Positions 25,723 to 35,699 of a stretch of 64,000 nt of DNA are shown piece after piece. The notes below the pieces were generated by a model that saw only the letters and a program-made list of their open reading frames with translations, did not search any database and had not been told where the DNA came from. Both the position numbers and the translations under genes were made by a program. Position 1 is the stretch's first letter. Each line of letters starts with the position of its first letter. Source of the stretch: CAWBVG01 sp963792175 (lineage in GTDB: Bacteria > Acidobacteriota > Vicinamibacteria > Vicinamibacterales > CAVVIG01). The DNA is taken from positions 62,001-126,000 of the forward strand of contig CAWBVG010000039.1 of assembly GCA_963792175.1 (NCBI GenBank). Direction: 5' to 3'.

Positions 25723-27960
25723 ATGCGTTTTCCCTCAATCGTCCGAGCAGGTCTTGGTGTCGTCGCGCTGGCCGCTTCCAGCACGCTATCGGTTTCAGCT
25801 CAGCAGTCCAGCTACGCGCCGGCGGCCCTGACCGCGGCCGACTATGCCCGCGCCGAGAAGTTCATGGGCTACAACACGACGCCGCTGGTGCTGCACAGCG
25901 GCGTGCGTCCGACGTGGCTGGACGCCGGCGACGAGCGCTTCTGGTACCGGGTGACGACCGAACGTGGTCCCGAGGCCGTGTTGATCGATCCGGTCGCCGG
26001 CACGCGCGCCGCGTGCACGCTGCCGGCGTGCGTGCAGGCCACGCGCGAAGGCGGTGGGCGAGGTGGGCCGGGCGGGCCGCAACGGACCGAATCGCGGTCG
26101 CCGGACGGGAAGAGCGTGGCGTTCGTCCGCGACTGGAATCTCTGGGTGCGCGACGTCGCGACCGGCCGCGAGACGCCGCTGACCACCGACGGCGTCAAGG
26201 ATTTCGGCTACGCGACCGACAACGCCGGCTGGACCCGCAGCGACCGTCCGATCCTGGTGTGGTCGCCGGACTCGACGAAAATCGCGACCTTTCAGCAGGA
26301 TCAACGTCAGGTCGGCGAGATGTATCTGGTCGATACCAAGGTCGGCCATCCCAATCTGCAGGCGTGGAAATACCCACTGCCCGGCGACCCGGTCGTGACG
26401 ATGATCCAGCGCGTGATCGTCGACCTGACGTCGCCCGAGGCCCCGCGCATCGTGCGCGTGCAGCTGGCGCCGGACCAGCATCGCTCCACGCTGTGCGACG
26501 ACGTGGCGTGCCGGGGCGAGTGGGGGGACGTCCAATGGAGCCCGGACGGATCGACGGTCGCGTTCGTGTCCACGTCGCGCGATCACCGCCACGAGCAACT
26601 GCGCGTGGCCAACGCGTCCACCGGCGCGGTGCGCGACGTCCTGGAAGAGAAATCCGAAACGTTCTTCGAGTCGGGCAACGGCCGCATCAACTGGCGGTTC
26701 CTGCCCGGATCGAACGAGGTGATCTGGTTCTCGGAGCGCGACAACTGGGGCCATCTGTATCTCCACGACCTCCAGACGGGCCGCGAGAAGCGCGCGATCA
26801 CGAGCGGCGAGGGCAACGTCACGCAGGTGCTCCACGTCGACGAGAAGAACCGGCTGCTCTACTTCATCGCGGTCGGGAAGGAAAAAGGCCGCGATCCGTA
26901 TTTCCGGCACCTGTATCGCATCGGGTTCGACGGCAACAACCTGCAGCTGTTGACGCCGGCGGACGCCGACCACGACGTCACGCTGTCTCCCTCCGGGCGG
27001 TTTTTCGTCGACAGCTATTCGAAGCCCGACGTGCCGCCGGTCGCCGAGTTGCGCGCCGCCGATGGCAAGTTGATCCTGACGCTCGAGAAAGCGGACATCT
27101 CGCGCCTGCTGGCGACCGGCTGGCAGCCGCCGACGCCGATCACCGTGAAAGCGCGCGATGGCTCTACCGACCTGTACGGCCTGATGTTCAAGCCGACCAC
27201 GCTCGATCCGTCGAAGAAATACCCGATCGTCAACCACATCTACCCGGGACCGCAGACCGGCAGCGTCGGCGGCCGCACGTTCTCTCCGGCGCGGGGCGAT
27301 GCCCAGGCCCTCGCCGAGCTCGGCTTCGTCGTCGTCGAAATCGACGGAATGGGGACGCCGTGGCGATCGAAGAAGTTCCACGAGGCCTATTACGGCAACA
27401 TGGGCGACAACACGATCCCGGATCAGGTGACCGCGATGCAGCAGCTGGCGCAGCGCTTCGCGTGGATCGACATCGATCGCGCCGGCATCTACGGCCACTC
27501 GGGTGGCGGCTACGCCACGGCGACGGCGATGTTCCGGTATCCGGACTTCTTCAAGGTGGGCATTTCGGAAGCCGGCAACCACGATAACCGGGTGTACGAG
27601 GACGACTGGGCCGAGAAGTGGCAGGGCCTGCTCAAGGCCAATGCCGACGGGACGACGAACTACGACAACCAGGCCAATCAGCTGGTGGCGAAGAACCTGA
27701 AGGGAAAGCTGCTGCTGGCGCACGGGACGATGGACACGAACGTGCCGCCGTACAACACGCTGCTGGTCGTCGACGAGCTGATCAAGGCGAACAAGGACTT
27801 CGAGCTGCTGATGCTGCCCAACCGCGGGCACGGCTTCGGCAACGAGCCGTACATGGTCCGCCGCCGCTGGGACTACTTCGTGCGCCACCTGCTCGGCGCC
27901 GAGCCGCCGAAGGAATACCAGCTGCACCCGCCGGCCGAGGGCCGGCAAAGCTCACAGTAG
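25723..27960 (+). CDS. Prolyl oligopeptidase (S9) family, dipeptidyl-peptidase IV-like, exported
   Basis: Exported serine peptidase, intact at 745 residues. Signal peptide RAGLGVVALAASSTLSVSAQ. The N-terminal beta-propeller includes SPDGKSVAFVRDWNLWVRDV and WSPDGSTVAFVSTSRDHRHE. The alpha/beta-hydrolase domain carries Ser near 592 in GIYGHSGGGYATA, Asp near 669 in HGTMDTNVPP and His near 702 in LPNRGHGFG. This order and the N-terminal DPP IV_N type domain place it in the DPP IV branch, cleaving short peptides after proline or alanine. A short RGGPGGP low-complexity loop sits in the propeller. Confidence 0.94.
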   Translation: MRFPSIVRAGLGVVALAASSTLSVSAQQSSYAPAALTAADYARAEKFMGYNTTPLVLHSGVRPTWLDAGDERFWYRVTTERGPEAVLIDPVAGTRAACTLPACVQATREGGGRGGPGGPQRTESRSPDGKSVAFVRDWNLWVRDVATGRETPLTTDGVKDFGYATDNAGWTRSDRPILVWSPDSTKIATFQQDQRQVGEMYLVDTKVGHPNLQAWKYPLPGDPVVTMIQRVIVDLTSPEAPRIVRVQLAPDQHRSTLCDDVACRGEWGDVQWSPDGSTVAFVSTSRDHRHEQLRVANASTGAVRDVLEEKSETFFESGNGRINWRFLPGSNEVIWFSERDNWGHLYLHDLQTGREKRAITSGEGNVTQVLHVDEKNRLLYFIAVGKEKGRDPYFRHLYRIGFDGNNLQLLTPADADHDVTLSPSGRFFVDSYSKPDVPPVAELRAADGKLILTLEKADISRLLATGWQPPTPITVKARDGSTDLYGLMFKPTTLDPSKKYPIVNHIYPGPQTGSVGGRTFSPARGDAQALAELGFVVVEIDGMGTPWRSKKFHEAYYGNMGDNTIPDQVTAMQQLAQRFAWIDIDRAGIYGHSGGGYATATAMFRYPDFFKVGISEAGNHDNRVYEDDWAEKWQGLLKANADGTTNYDNQANQLVAKNLKGKLLLAHGTMDTNVPPYNTLLVVDELIKANKDFELLMLPNRGHGFGNEPYMVRRRWDYFVRHLLGAEPPKEYQLHPPAEGRQSSQ

Positions 27961-28005
27961 CGATCTGGTGATCTGGTGATTGGTGATTGGTGATTTGGTG
28001 ATTGC
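27961..28005. repeat. GGTGATCT / GGTGATTT spacer repeat
   Basis: Six degenerate units of GGTGATCT, GGTGATT and GGTGATTT begin right after the peptidase stop. They supply all the possible start codons (TTG, GTG) of the following AraC gene. Confidence 0.75.
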
Positions 28006-28918
28006 GGCGGAACCGCCAAAGGACTTCACCCACGGGGAGATCCTGCGCTGGCGGCGCGTGGGCGGACTCGTGCTGGGCGAGGTGCGGTATGCGCCGGGCC
28101 AGCGCGTCCCGCGTCACCTGCATCCGCACGCGCGCTTTGTCCTGGTGCTGGCGGGAAGTTTGACCGAGGTGCGGGGCGAGGAGACGCATCGGTACGAATC
28201 ATCGACCCTGCTGTTTCGCTCCGCGGGAGAGCCGCACTCGTATCTGATCTCCAAGTCGGGCGCCACCTGCCTGATCGTGGACGTCGAGGAGACGTGGTAT
28301 GCGCGGGCGCGGCAGCACGCGCCGGTGCTGACGGGCTCCGCCGCGTTCCGGCGGGGCTTCGTCGTCCATCTCGCGCACCGCCTGCACGGCGAATTCCGCC
28401 AGCGCGACGAGGTTTCGCGGCTGGTCATCGAAAGCATCGCGCTCGGCATGCTGGCGGAAGCCTCGCGCCGGGTGGCGAGAGCCGCGGCAGGACCCACGCC
28501 GGCGTGGCTGCAGCAGGCGCGGGCGCTGGTGGAGGAGCATTTCGCCGAGCCGCTGCCGCTCACGTCCGTGGCGCAGCGCGTCGGCGTGCACCCCGTGCAC
28601 CTGTCGCGCACGTTCCGACGGTTCTACCAGACCACGTTTGCCGGCTACGTCCGGCACGTGCGGATCGAGTTCGCGCGGCGGGAGCTTGCGGCCTCCTCCG
28701 CGTCGCTGAGCGCCATTGCCGCCGCCGCAGGATTCTGCGATCAAAGCCACTTCTCGCGCCTCTTCAAGCAGTACACCGGCGTGACGCCCGCCGAATACCG
28801 GCTCGCGCCTCGCAGGCGCGCTAAGTCCATCCCACGACGTTCGCCGCGTCCAAGACCGCGGTCCGGCAAAAGCCACAGACTACGAAGACACGCGAAGGCC
28901 GCGAAGGCCGCAAAGTAG
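27980..28918 (+). CDS. AraC family transcriptional regulator with cupin domain
   Basis: N-terminal cupin sensor (YAPGQRVPRHLHPHARFVLV, ESSTLLFRSAGEPHSYLISK) followed by a double helix-turn-helix AraC domain (PLTSVAQRVGVHPVHLSRTF, LSAIAAAAGFCDQSHFSRLF, KQYTGVTPAEYRLAP). The C-terminal 25 residues (HRLRRHAKAAKAAK region) come from a GAAGGCCGC repeat and look non-functional. The start is ambiguous because TTG and GTG codons of the repeat precede AAEPPKDFTHGEI; the family core probably begins there. The target is unknown; the adjacent permease, 4 bp downstream, is the first candidate. Confidence 0.87.
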   Translation: MVIGDLVIAAEPPKDFTHGEILRWRRVGGLVLGEVRYAPGQRVPRHLHPHARFVLVLAGSLTEVRGEETHRYESSTLLFRSAGEPHSYLISKSGATCLIVDVEETWYARARQHAPVLTGSAAFRRGFVVHLAHRLHGEFRQRDEVSRLVIESIALGMLAEASRRVARAAAGPTPAWLQQARALVEEHFAEPLPLTSVAQRVGVHPVHLSRTFRRFYQTTFAGYVRHVRIEFARRELAASSASLSAIAAAAGFCDQSHFSRLFKQYTGVTPAEYRLAPRRRAKSIPRRSPRPRPRSGKSHRLRRHAKAAKAAK

Positions 28919-28922
28919 GACG

Positions 28923-30343
28923 ATGGGACTCTTTACACGCAAATCGTTCGATGCGCTCCAGGCCGAAGCGGACCGGGGGCTGCTGCGCCGCTCGTTGGGC
29001 CCCTGGAACCTGACCGCGCTCGGCATCGGCTGCATCATCGGCACCGGCATCTTCGTCCTGACCGGGACCGCGGCGTCGCAGAACGCCGGCCCGGCACTCG
29101 TGCTGTCGATGATCATCTCCGCGGTCGGCTGCGCCTTCGCGGGGCTGTGTTACGCCGAGTTCGCCGCGATGGTGCCGGTGGCGGGCAGCGCGTACACCTA
29201 TGCCTATGCCACCGTCGGTGAGCTCTTCGCCTGGATCATCGGCTGGGACCTGATCCTCGAGTACGCGCTCAGCGTATCCACGGTCGCCGTCGGCTGGTCC
29301 GGCTATTTCGTCAGCCTCGCGCGCGATCTCGGCATCACGATCCCCGCGTCGCTGGCGGCGCCGCCGGGCGCAGGACCGGGGTCTTCAATCTGCCGGCCGC
29401 TGTCATCGTCGTGCTCGTGTCGGCGCTGCTGGTCATCGGCATCAAGCAGTCAGCCGATACCAACACGCTGCTCGTCAGCATCAAGGCGGCGGTGCTCGTG
29501 GTGTTCGTCGTGGCCGGCGCGGCTTATATCAATCGCGACAACCTCACGCCCTTCATTCCGCCGAACACCGGCGCGTTCGGTCAGTTCGGCTGGAGCGGCG
29601 TCCTGCGCGGGGCGGGCGTGATGTTCTTCGCCTATATCGGCTTCGACGCGGTGTCGACGGCGGCACAGGAGGCGAAGAACCCGTCGCGCGACATGCCGAT
29701 CGGCATCCTGTCCTCGCTGGCCATCTGCACGGTCATCTACATCGCCGTGGCGATCGTCCTGCTCGGGATCGTCCCGTACCAGCAGCTGAACGTCGCCGAT
29801 CCGCTTGCCGTCGGCATCGATGCCACCGGTCTCCGATGGCTGAGCCCGGTGATCAAGATCGCGGCGCTGTTCGGCCTGTTCAGCACGATGCTGGTGAACC
29901 TGCTGGCGCAGACGCGGATCTTCTATTCGATGAGCCGCGATGGCCTGCTGCCGAAGGTCTTTGCGACGGTCCACCCGAGGTTCCGCACGCCGCACGTGAG
30001 CACCGTCATGACCGGGGCGATCATCGCCCTGGTCGCGGGGCTGACGCGCATCGAGGTCCTCGGGCAACTCGTGAGCATCGGCACGCTGCTCGCGTTCGTG
30101 CTGGTCAGCATCGGCATCATCATCCTGCGCAAGACGCAGCCGGACGCGCCGCGGCCGTTCCGCACGCCCGGCGTCCCGTACGTGCCGGTCATCGGCGCGT
30201 TGATCTGTCTGGCGCAGATGGTCGGCCTGCCGGTCGCGACGTGGGAACGGCTGCTGATCTGGCTGGCGATCGGGCTGGCGCTGTACTTTTCTTATTCCCG
30301 CCGTGGGTCACGAGCCAGGGACGCTCTTCCGGAAACCGTTTGA
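28923..30343 (+). CDS. APC superfamily amino-acid permease (frameshifted)
   Basis: Inner-membrane amino acid transporter of the cationic (CAT/YfnA-like) type. N-terminus MGLFTRKSFDALQAEADRGL and RSLGPWNLTALGIGCIIGTG are diagnostic of that branch. About 12 hydrophobic helices follow, including VMFFAYIGFDAVSTAAQEAK and MLVNLLAQTRIFYSMSRDGL. One single-base shift near 29385 (PPGAGPGS then VFNLPAAVIVVLVSALLVIG) splits the gene. Total about 473 residues, normal for the family. Starts 4 bp after the AraC stop. Confidence 0.9.
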
Positions 30344-30474
30344 TCGGGTCCGCAGTCCCCATCATCCTGCCGCCTTTTGTTCGCTGTTATCCCGCGCAGT
30401 GCTTCCAGGAACTGGACAACTCGTGTATCGTTGATCGGATCATCGGCGTCTAACGGTGATGTAGGAGAACCACC

Positions 30475-30615
30475 ATGGCAAAACGGTCTACCTCAGGTAT
30501 TGTTTGTCCCCGATGCGGCGTGCCGAGCGCGCGCGTCATCGGAAGGTCGGAAGCTCTTCCGGTCTTGTACCTCCGTTGCGACGACTGCGGAAAGACGTCC
30601 GTTTCTCCCGAGTAA
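30475..30615 (+). CDS. Small zinc-ribbon protein (46 aa)
   Basis: A short complete ORF preceded by a good ribosome-binding site (GTAGGAGAACC). It contains two CxxC pairs 23 residues apart (IVCPRCGVP and LRCDDCGKT), the layout of a rubredoxin-like zinc ribbon. No other domain is present. It may bind RNA, DNA or a protein partner; role unknown. A similar 50-residue protein is encoded at 47609. Confidence 0.65.
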   Translation: MAKRSTSGIVCPRCGVPSARVIGRSEALPVLYLRCDDCGKTSVSPE

Positions 30616-30640
30616 CCGCTTTCATCTCAACCACATAAGA

Positions 30641-30736
30641 GCCTGCCTCGCCGAAGCTGGTCGATAACGTGGCCAGCGGCGGCGGGGGGCCTGTCTCCCG
30701 AAGCTGGATGATGTGATCTGGCCAGCGAAGGCGGGC
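30641..30736. repeat. Two tandem 48-bp units (GCCTGnCTC...GCCAGCG...GGCGGG)
   Basis: Unit 1 (30641-30688) and unit 2 (30689-30736) share GCCTG, CTC, CCGAAGCTGG, TGGCCAGCG and GGCGGG. Each has ends that can partly pair. This looks like an interspersed palindromic repeat in the gap between the zinc-ribbon gene and a convergent gene. Confidence 0.65.
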
Positions 30737-31171
30737 TCAGTTCGAACAGGAGCCGGTGATCGGTCGAACGCTCTTGACCCGGAATTCCGGGAGTTCGACC
30801 TTTCCCGGCCCTGCCGACCCACCGGCTGCCGCCACCGCGGCGCGCGTCGGATCCATCGCACCGGCCTGGGCGGCCGCGTTCGGCGAGGGCTTCAGGCCAC
30901 CGACAATCCGCAAGCGATTCGAAGCCACTCCGCCGACGATCTGCACCCGCCGCCCGATGTAATCCCGCAGGTCAGTCCCGGTCAGACGGTAGATCTGGCT
31001 GTCCTTGTTCTCGGCCAGCGTGTATTCGCCGGGAGCTGATTCGCCGCGCTGGACGCACCCGGTCAGCGTGATCGGTTTGGGTGGGGCTTTCGCCGGCTCG
31101 CGCTGCTGAGCGGCGGCGAGCGCGATCGGCGCGGCGCACGTCAGGACAACTCCAAGCACTCGGACTCGCAT
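30737..31171 (-). CDS. Hypothetical exported protein with OB-like domain
   Basis: Intact at 144 residues. It has a signal peptide (VLGVVLTCAAPIALAAAQ), then TLTGCVQRGESAPGEYTLAE, YRLTGTDLRDYIGRRVQIVG and an Ala/Gly-rich linker before a short conserved tail (VELPEFRVKSVRPI). The CVQRG...YxLxG...LxxYxGRRVxxxG pattern recalls small acidobacterial periplasmic proteins, but the function is unknown. Start lies 2 bp from the helicase stop, on the same strand. Confidence 0.75.
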   Translation of the reverse strand: MRVRVLGVVLTCAAPIALAAAQQREPAKAPPKPITLTGCVQRGESAPGEYTLAENKDSQIYRLTGTDLRDYIGRRVQIVGGVASNRLRIVGGLKPSPNAAAQAGAMDPTRAAVAAAGGSAGPGKVELPEFRVKSVRPITGSCSN

Positions 31172-31173
31172 GG

Positions 31174-34100
31174 CTACCTCCCGACAAAACCGCTGACCAC
31201 CGAAAGCGTCGGATTACCGGTGAGCGCGCGCGCCGCGTCCGAGGCGACCGCCGGGTCGACCTCGGCCAATGATCGCACGTACTCCCCTTCGAGCGTTGCA
31301 ATCGGGACGCCGTCGCGATAGACCAGCCGGTTCGCCGCCACGGCCCGCACGCGCTCGCCCACGGTGATGATGCCGGCGAGGTTGAGCGGGTCGGCCGCGC
31401 TGACCGCCAGGCAGCGGCCGTGCGCCGGCGTCCGGCGGATTTCGCGCAGGCGCTCGACGGCGTCGCCGAGCGCGAACTGTTCGCCGGACATGCCGGCGAC
31501 GAAGCGTCCGCCACGAATCTCGCCGCGCGCCTCGAGCCGGCGATAGACCCGCGCCAGGTCGCGCCACGGCGCGACGTTCGCTTCGCGCGCCAGCAGGCGC
31601 CTGAAGACGACGCCGTACCGCTTGAGGAGCGTCCGCGCCTGCAGCTCGATGGCCGACTGGATGTCAGATGCCGCCTCCGCGTCTCGCAGCAGGGACCACC
31701 GCCCGGCAATGCTCGATCGCCGTCCTGCGGGGCCGGGACGACCCGTCGCAGAGCGGATGATCGATCGCAGTCCACCGAATCCATCCGACGCGACGAGACC
31801 TGCGGCCACCAGATCGCGAAGCGCCGCACGTACGGCCTTCTCGTCGATTCCTGAGGCGCCGGCCAGTTCGTGCTCGAACGACGCGCCTCTCGCGCGCAGG
31901 TGGTCGAGCACACGCTGGGCCGTTTCGCCGAACGTCGAATTCGATTCGACGCTGGCACTTAGCGCCGCCGCCTTCGCGCGTTCCGCGCTCCGGCGAGCCA
32001 GGGCCCTTCAGGGCTGCCCACGATCCGCATGCGCTCGCAGGAACAGCGCGACCAGGGTGGCCGGCACGACCTGGGTGGCTTCGACCGCCGGCGCGGACAA
32101 CCGCGCCCAGCCAACTTCCCCGGTCAGGCAGAGCGTGTCGATCATCGACGCGTCGTATCCATCGACGCGCGCGGGCAGGACGGCGCGCTCCCAGCCGTCG
32201 GCCGCCAGCTCGAACCCGTCCAGCTGCTCGAGGACCGACCGGAGGCCGTCGATGCCGCTCAGCCGATGCTCCGCGTCCACGTGCTGCCACGCGAACAGGA
32301 ACCGCATGAAGTCCGCCGGGCTGACCGGCTCGATTTCCGCCCGCAGCCGGTTCAGGGTGTAGCGATGAATGCGGGCAAGCAGCCGCCGGTCGCACCACTG
32401 AGTCCCCGCACTACGATTTACCGCAGAGCTCGCAGGGCCCGCAGAGAAAAATTTTTCTCTGCGTTCTCTGCGCTCTCCGCGGTTAGCGTCCTCGAAGTGC
32501 CCGCGGAGAACGACTCCCTCGGATTCGAGAGCCAGCAGCGCCGTGTCAACGTCGGACTCGTCAATCGACAGCGATCCGGCGAGCGATCTCGCCGTCGTCG
32601 GCCCGAGGATGGTGAGGCGGCCGCGCAGCAGCTCGCGAATCGCATCGTCACGGGTCCAGTCGCGGTCCGCGCGAGATGGCGGGATCGCAATCGCTGGCGC
32701 GATCGTCGCCCTGGGGTGGACGGCGAGGATCTCCGGCAAGCGCTCGGCAGGGAACCAGATATCTTGTCGCACTCGCGCTACGGCGGCTCGGCCGGTCGTC
32801 GTCAGCTCTGTCAGCCATTCCTGCGGAACCCGCGACGTTTCCTCCTCGGTCAGAAAACCGGCCGTCAGCAGCGCGTCGTGGAGCTCGTCGGCGTCACGCG
32901 GATCGGGCGCGGCTTCTTCCCGCACGCGCGCGATGGCGTCCTCGTCGAGCGCCCCGAGATCGCCTGCCGCTCCCGGTTCCGTGGCCCGTCGCGTCTGCAC
33001 CGCCTGGGCGCGCCGCTCCTCGAGCGGCGCGTCGTCCAGAAACGCGTACGGCCGGGCGTTGAGGATCTCGTGCGCCAGCGGCGACGGCTCCGGCGTGTCC
33101 CGCGCGACGCAGCGGACGTCGCCGCGATGGATGCGCTCGAGCAGCGCCGCGAGAGCGTTGAAATCCATCGCTTCTTCCAGGCAGTCGCGAACTGTCTGGC
33201 TGACGAGCGGATGATCCGGGATGACACGATCGCCAGGGATGTTCTCCAGGCAGGCCGCCGCGTCCGGGAACACCGCGGCCATCAGGTCGTCGGCCAGCAT
33301 CCGCTGGAGCGGCGCCGGCACCTTGCGGCCGTGACGGCTGCGCGGGACCGCCAGCGAGATCGTCGTGTTCCAGCGCCAGCGGGTTTGAAAGACCGGCGCG
33401 TCGAGGAACGCCTGCACGAGCACGTCGCGGGCCGTCGCCGGATGCAGATACCGGAAGACATCCGCGAGGGGAAACGAGTGCTGTGGACCGAGCGACAACA
33501 TCAGCGCGTCTTCGGTCGCCGCGGCCTGCAGCTCGAAGTTGAACTGGCGGCAGAACCGTTTCCGCAACGCCAATCCCCACGCCTTGTTGATCCGGCTCCC
33601 GAACGGCGCGTGGAGCACGAGCTGCATGCCGCCCGACTCGTCGAAGAAGCGCTCGAGGACGAGCGTGTCCTGCGTCGGCAGGACGCCGAGGATGCGGCGG
33701 CTCTCGGCGAGATACGCGATGATTTGTTCGGCGGCGGAGAGAGGAATCCCGGTTTCCGCGACAAGCCAGTCCACGGCAGCCCTGAAGGGCTGCGCTACGA
33801 GTGCATCGTTCTCCGTCGTTGCCGTGTCGCTCGTAGCGCAGCCCTTTAGGGCTGCCTCGACCTCCGCGCGCAAATCGCTGACCGCGCGCGAGAGCTCGTC
33901 GCTCCGTGCCGGCGCCTCTCCGAGCCAGAACGGAATGGTCGGCGGCGCGCCTTTGGCGTCGGCGACCCGGACGACACCCGCGCCGACCTGCAGCACCCGC
34001 CACGACGTGTTGCCCAGCTGAAAGACGTCGCCGGCGCTGCTCTCGATCGCGAAGTCCTCGTTCAGCGTTCCGACGAAGGTGTCGTCGGGATCGGCGACGA

Positions 34101-35606
34101 CTCGATAGTCCGCGACCTCCGGGATCGCGCCGCCGGACGCGATGGCGAGCAGCCTCGTGGCGCGTCGTCCGCGGACCCGCCGGTTGACCTCGTCGCGATG
34201 AATCAGCGCCGCGCGGCGGCCGCGCTTCGTGGCGAAGCCGTCCGCGGCCATCGCGACGACGGCGTCGAAGTGCTGGCGGGAGAGATCCCGGTAGGGCCAG
34301 GCGCGGCACACCAGCTCGTACAACTCGTCCTCGCCGTACTGGCAGCAGGCCGCCTCGGCGGCGATCTGCTGCGCCAGCACGTCCAGCGGCGCGTCGTGCG
34401 ACACGATGCGATCCAGTTCGCCGCGGCGGACCGATCGCAGCAGCGCCGCGCCTTCGAAGAGATCGTCACGCGATACCGGGAACAACCGCCCCTTGGGCAT
34501 CCCGGCGATGGTGTGACCCGATCGACCGACGCGCTGCAGGAACGTCGCGATCCGATGCGGCGACCCGATCTGGCACACGAGGTCGACCGATCCGATGTCG
34601 ATGCCGAGCTCGAGCGACGCCGTCGCCACGAGCGCCTTCAACTGACCGCCTTTGAGCCGCGACTCGGCGTCGAGCCGCTTGTCTTTCGAGAGGCTGCCGT
34701 GATGCGCGGTGACCGCCTCGTCGCCGAGACGATCGCTCAGGTGACGCGCGACGCGCTCGGCCATCCGCCGGGTGTTGACGAAGATCAGCGTGGTCCGGTG
34801 CTGGCCGATGAGGGCGGCCAGCCGGTTGTAGTACTCCTCCCAGACCTCGTGGGACATCACCGCTTCGAGCGGCGAGCCGGGGAGCTCCAGGTCGAGGTCC
34901 ATCGCGCGCCGATGTCCCTCGTCCACAATGCGGATCTCGGATTGCGGACTGTGGATTCCAACCAGAAACCGCCCGACTTCTTCGATCGGCTTCTGCGTCG
35001 CTGACAGACCGATCCGCAGCAACGGCTGCCCGGCGACCTGCTGCAGACGTTCGAGCGACAGCGCCAGGTGAGCGCCGCGCCGCGTCCCGATCACCGCGTG
35101 GATTTCGTCCACGATGATCGTTCGCGCGGTGCGCAGCATCTCGCGGCTGCGCTCGGCCGTCAGCAGCAGATACAGCGATTCCGGCGTCGTCACCAGGATG
35201 TGCGGCGGCGTTCGCAGCATCGCGGCGCGTTCCGACGAGGTCGTGTCGCCGGTGCGGACGGCCGCGGTGATTCGCGGCGGCTCGAGCCCGGCCGCTTCCG
35301 CGAGCCGGACGATGCCGCGGCGTGGCTCCGCGAGGTTCTTATGGATATCTGCGCTCAGCGCCTTGAGCGGCGAGACGTAGACGACGCGCACCTCGTCCGG
35401 CAGCGGCGTGCGCACGCCTTCCTGGACGAGATCGTCGAGCGCGGTCAGAAACGCCGCGAGCGTCTTGCCGGATCCGGTCGGCGCGGCGATCAACGTGTGC
35501 CGGCGCTCGCGAATCGCGTCCCAGCCTTTCTCCTGCGCCACCGTCGGCGCGCCGAGTGTTTCCGTGAACCACTGCGAGACGATGGGATGAAAGCGGAGAG
35601 ACCCAT
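31174..35606 (-). CDS. lhr: Lhr-like DEAD/DEAH-box helicase (in-frame TGA; early frameshift)
   Basis: Large superfamily 2 helicase. Walker A near residue 40 (LIAAPTGSGKTLAAFLTALD), DEIH box near 166 (TIIVDEIHAVIG), SATQKPIEEV (motif III), FLQRVGRSGH (motif VI) and the Lhr-specific C-terminal winged-helix and beta regions. An N-terminal MGLSAF start at 35606 is one base out of frame with HPIVSQWF. At 32008-32010 a TGA interrupts the frame inside a palindromic repeat; the same frame reopens and carries a normal Lhr C-terminal domain of about 278 residues to 31174. Two more palindromic repeats are inserted in frame. Lhr proteins act in DNA repair. Confidence 0.87.
32001..32019. repeat. Palindromic repeat GGGCCCTTCAGGGCTGCCC inside the helicase gene
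   Basis: A half-copy of the CAGCCCT-AGGGCTG palindrome found as a pair at 33775-33856. On the minus strand its centre reads CCCTGAAGGG, which places a TGA in the helicase frame. The opposite orientation of the same repeat would read TTC (Phe), as in the LVAQPFRAAVDW copy. Confidence 0.7.
32421..32483. repeat. 63-bp inverted repeat (CCGCAGAG...CTCTGCGG) inside the helicase gene
   Basis: CCGCAGAGCTCGCAGGGCCC plus GCAGAGAAAAA is mirrored by TTTTTCTCTGCGTTCTCTGC plus GCTCTCCGCGG. The element is read through in frame and encodes a basic stretch (GERRERREKFFSAGPASSAV) that is not helicase-like. Confidence 0.75.
33775..33856. repeat. 82-bp inverted palindromic repeat pair inside the helicase gene
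   Basis: GGCAGCCCTGAAGGGCTGCG plus CTACGAG (33775-33801) and its inverse CTCGTAGCGCAGCCCTTTAG plus GGCTGCC (33830-33856) flank a 28-bp spacer. Each arm is itself palindromic, like a REP pair in opposite orientation. It is translated in frame into LKGCATSDTATTENDALVAQ, then PFRAAVDW. Confidence 0.8.
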
Positions 35607-35699
35607 GGGGGTGATCGATCCTACAACAGACACGTGTCGCTACGGAGACTACCGTTCGATGCGTTCGTGGTTCGTGGTTCGTGGCTTCGTGTTCGTCGT

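Noticed and set aside
25795..27948. 717-codon minus-strand ORF opposite the S9 peptidase
   Set aside because: The plus-strand protein has a signal peptide and complete catalytic triad; the antisense reading has no recognisable motifs.
32008..32010. TGA in the Lhr helicase as selenocysteine
   Set aside because: No cysteine is expected at this site and the TGA is explained by the palindromic repeat; the downstream sequence was not judged a SECIS.
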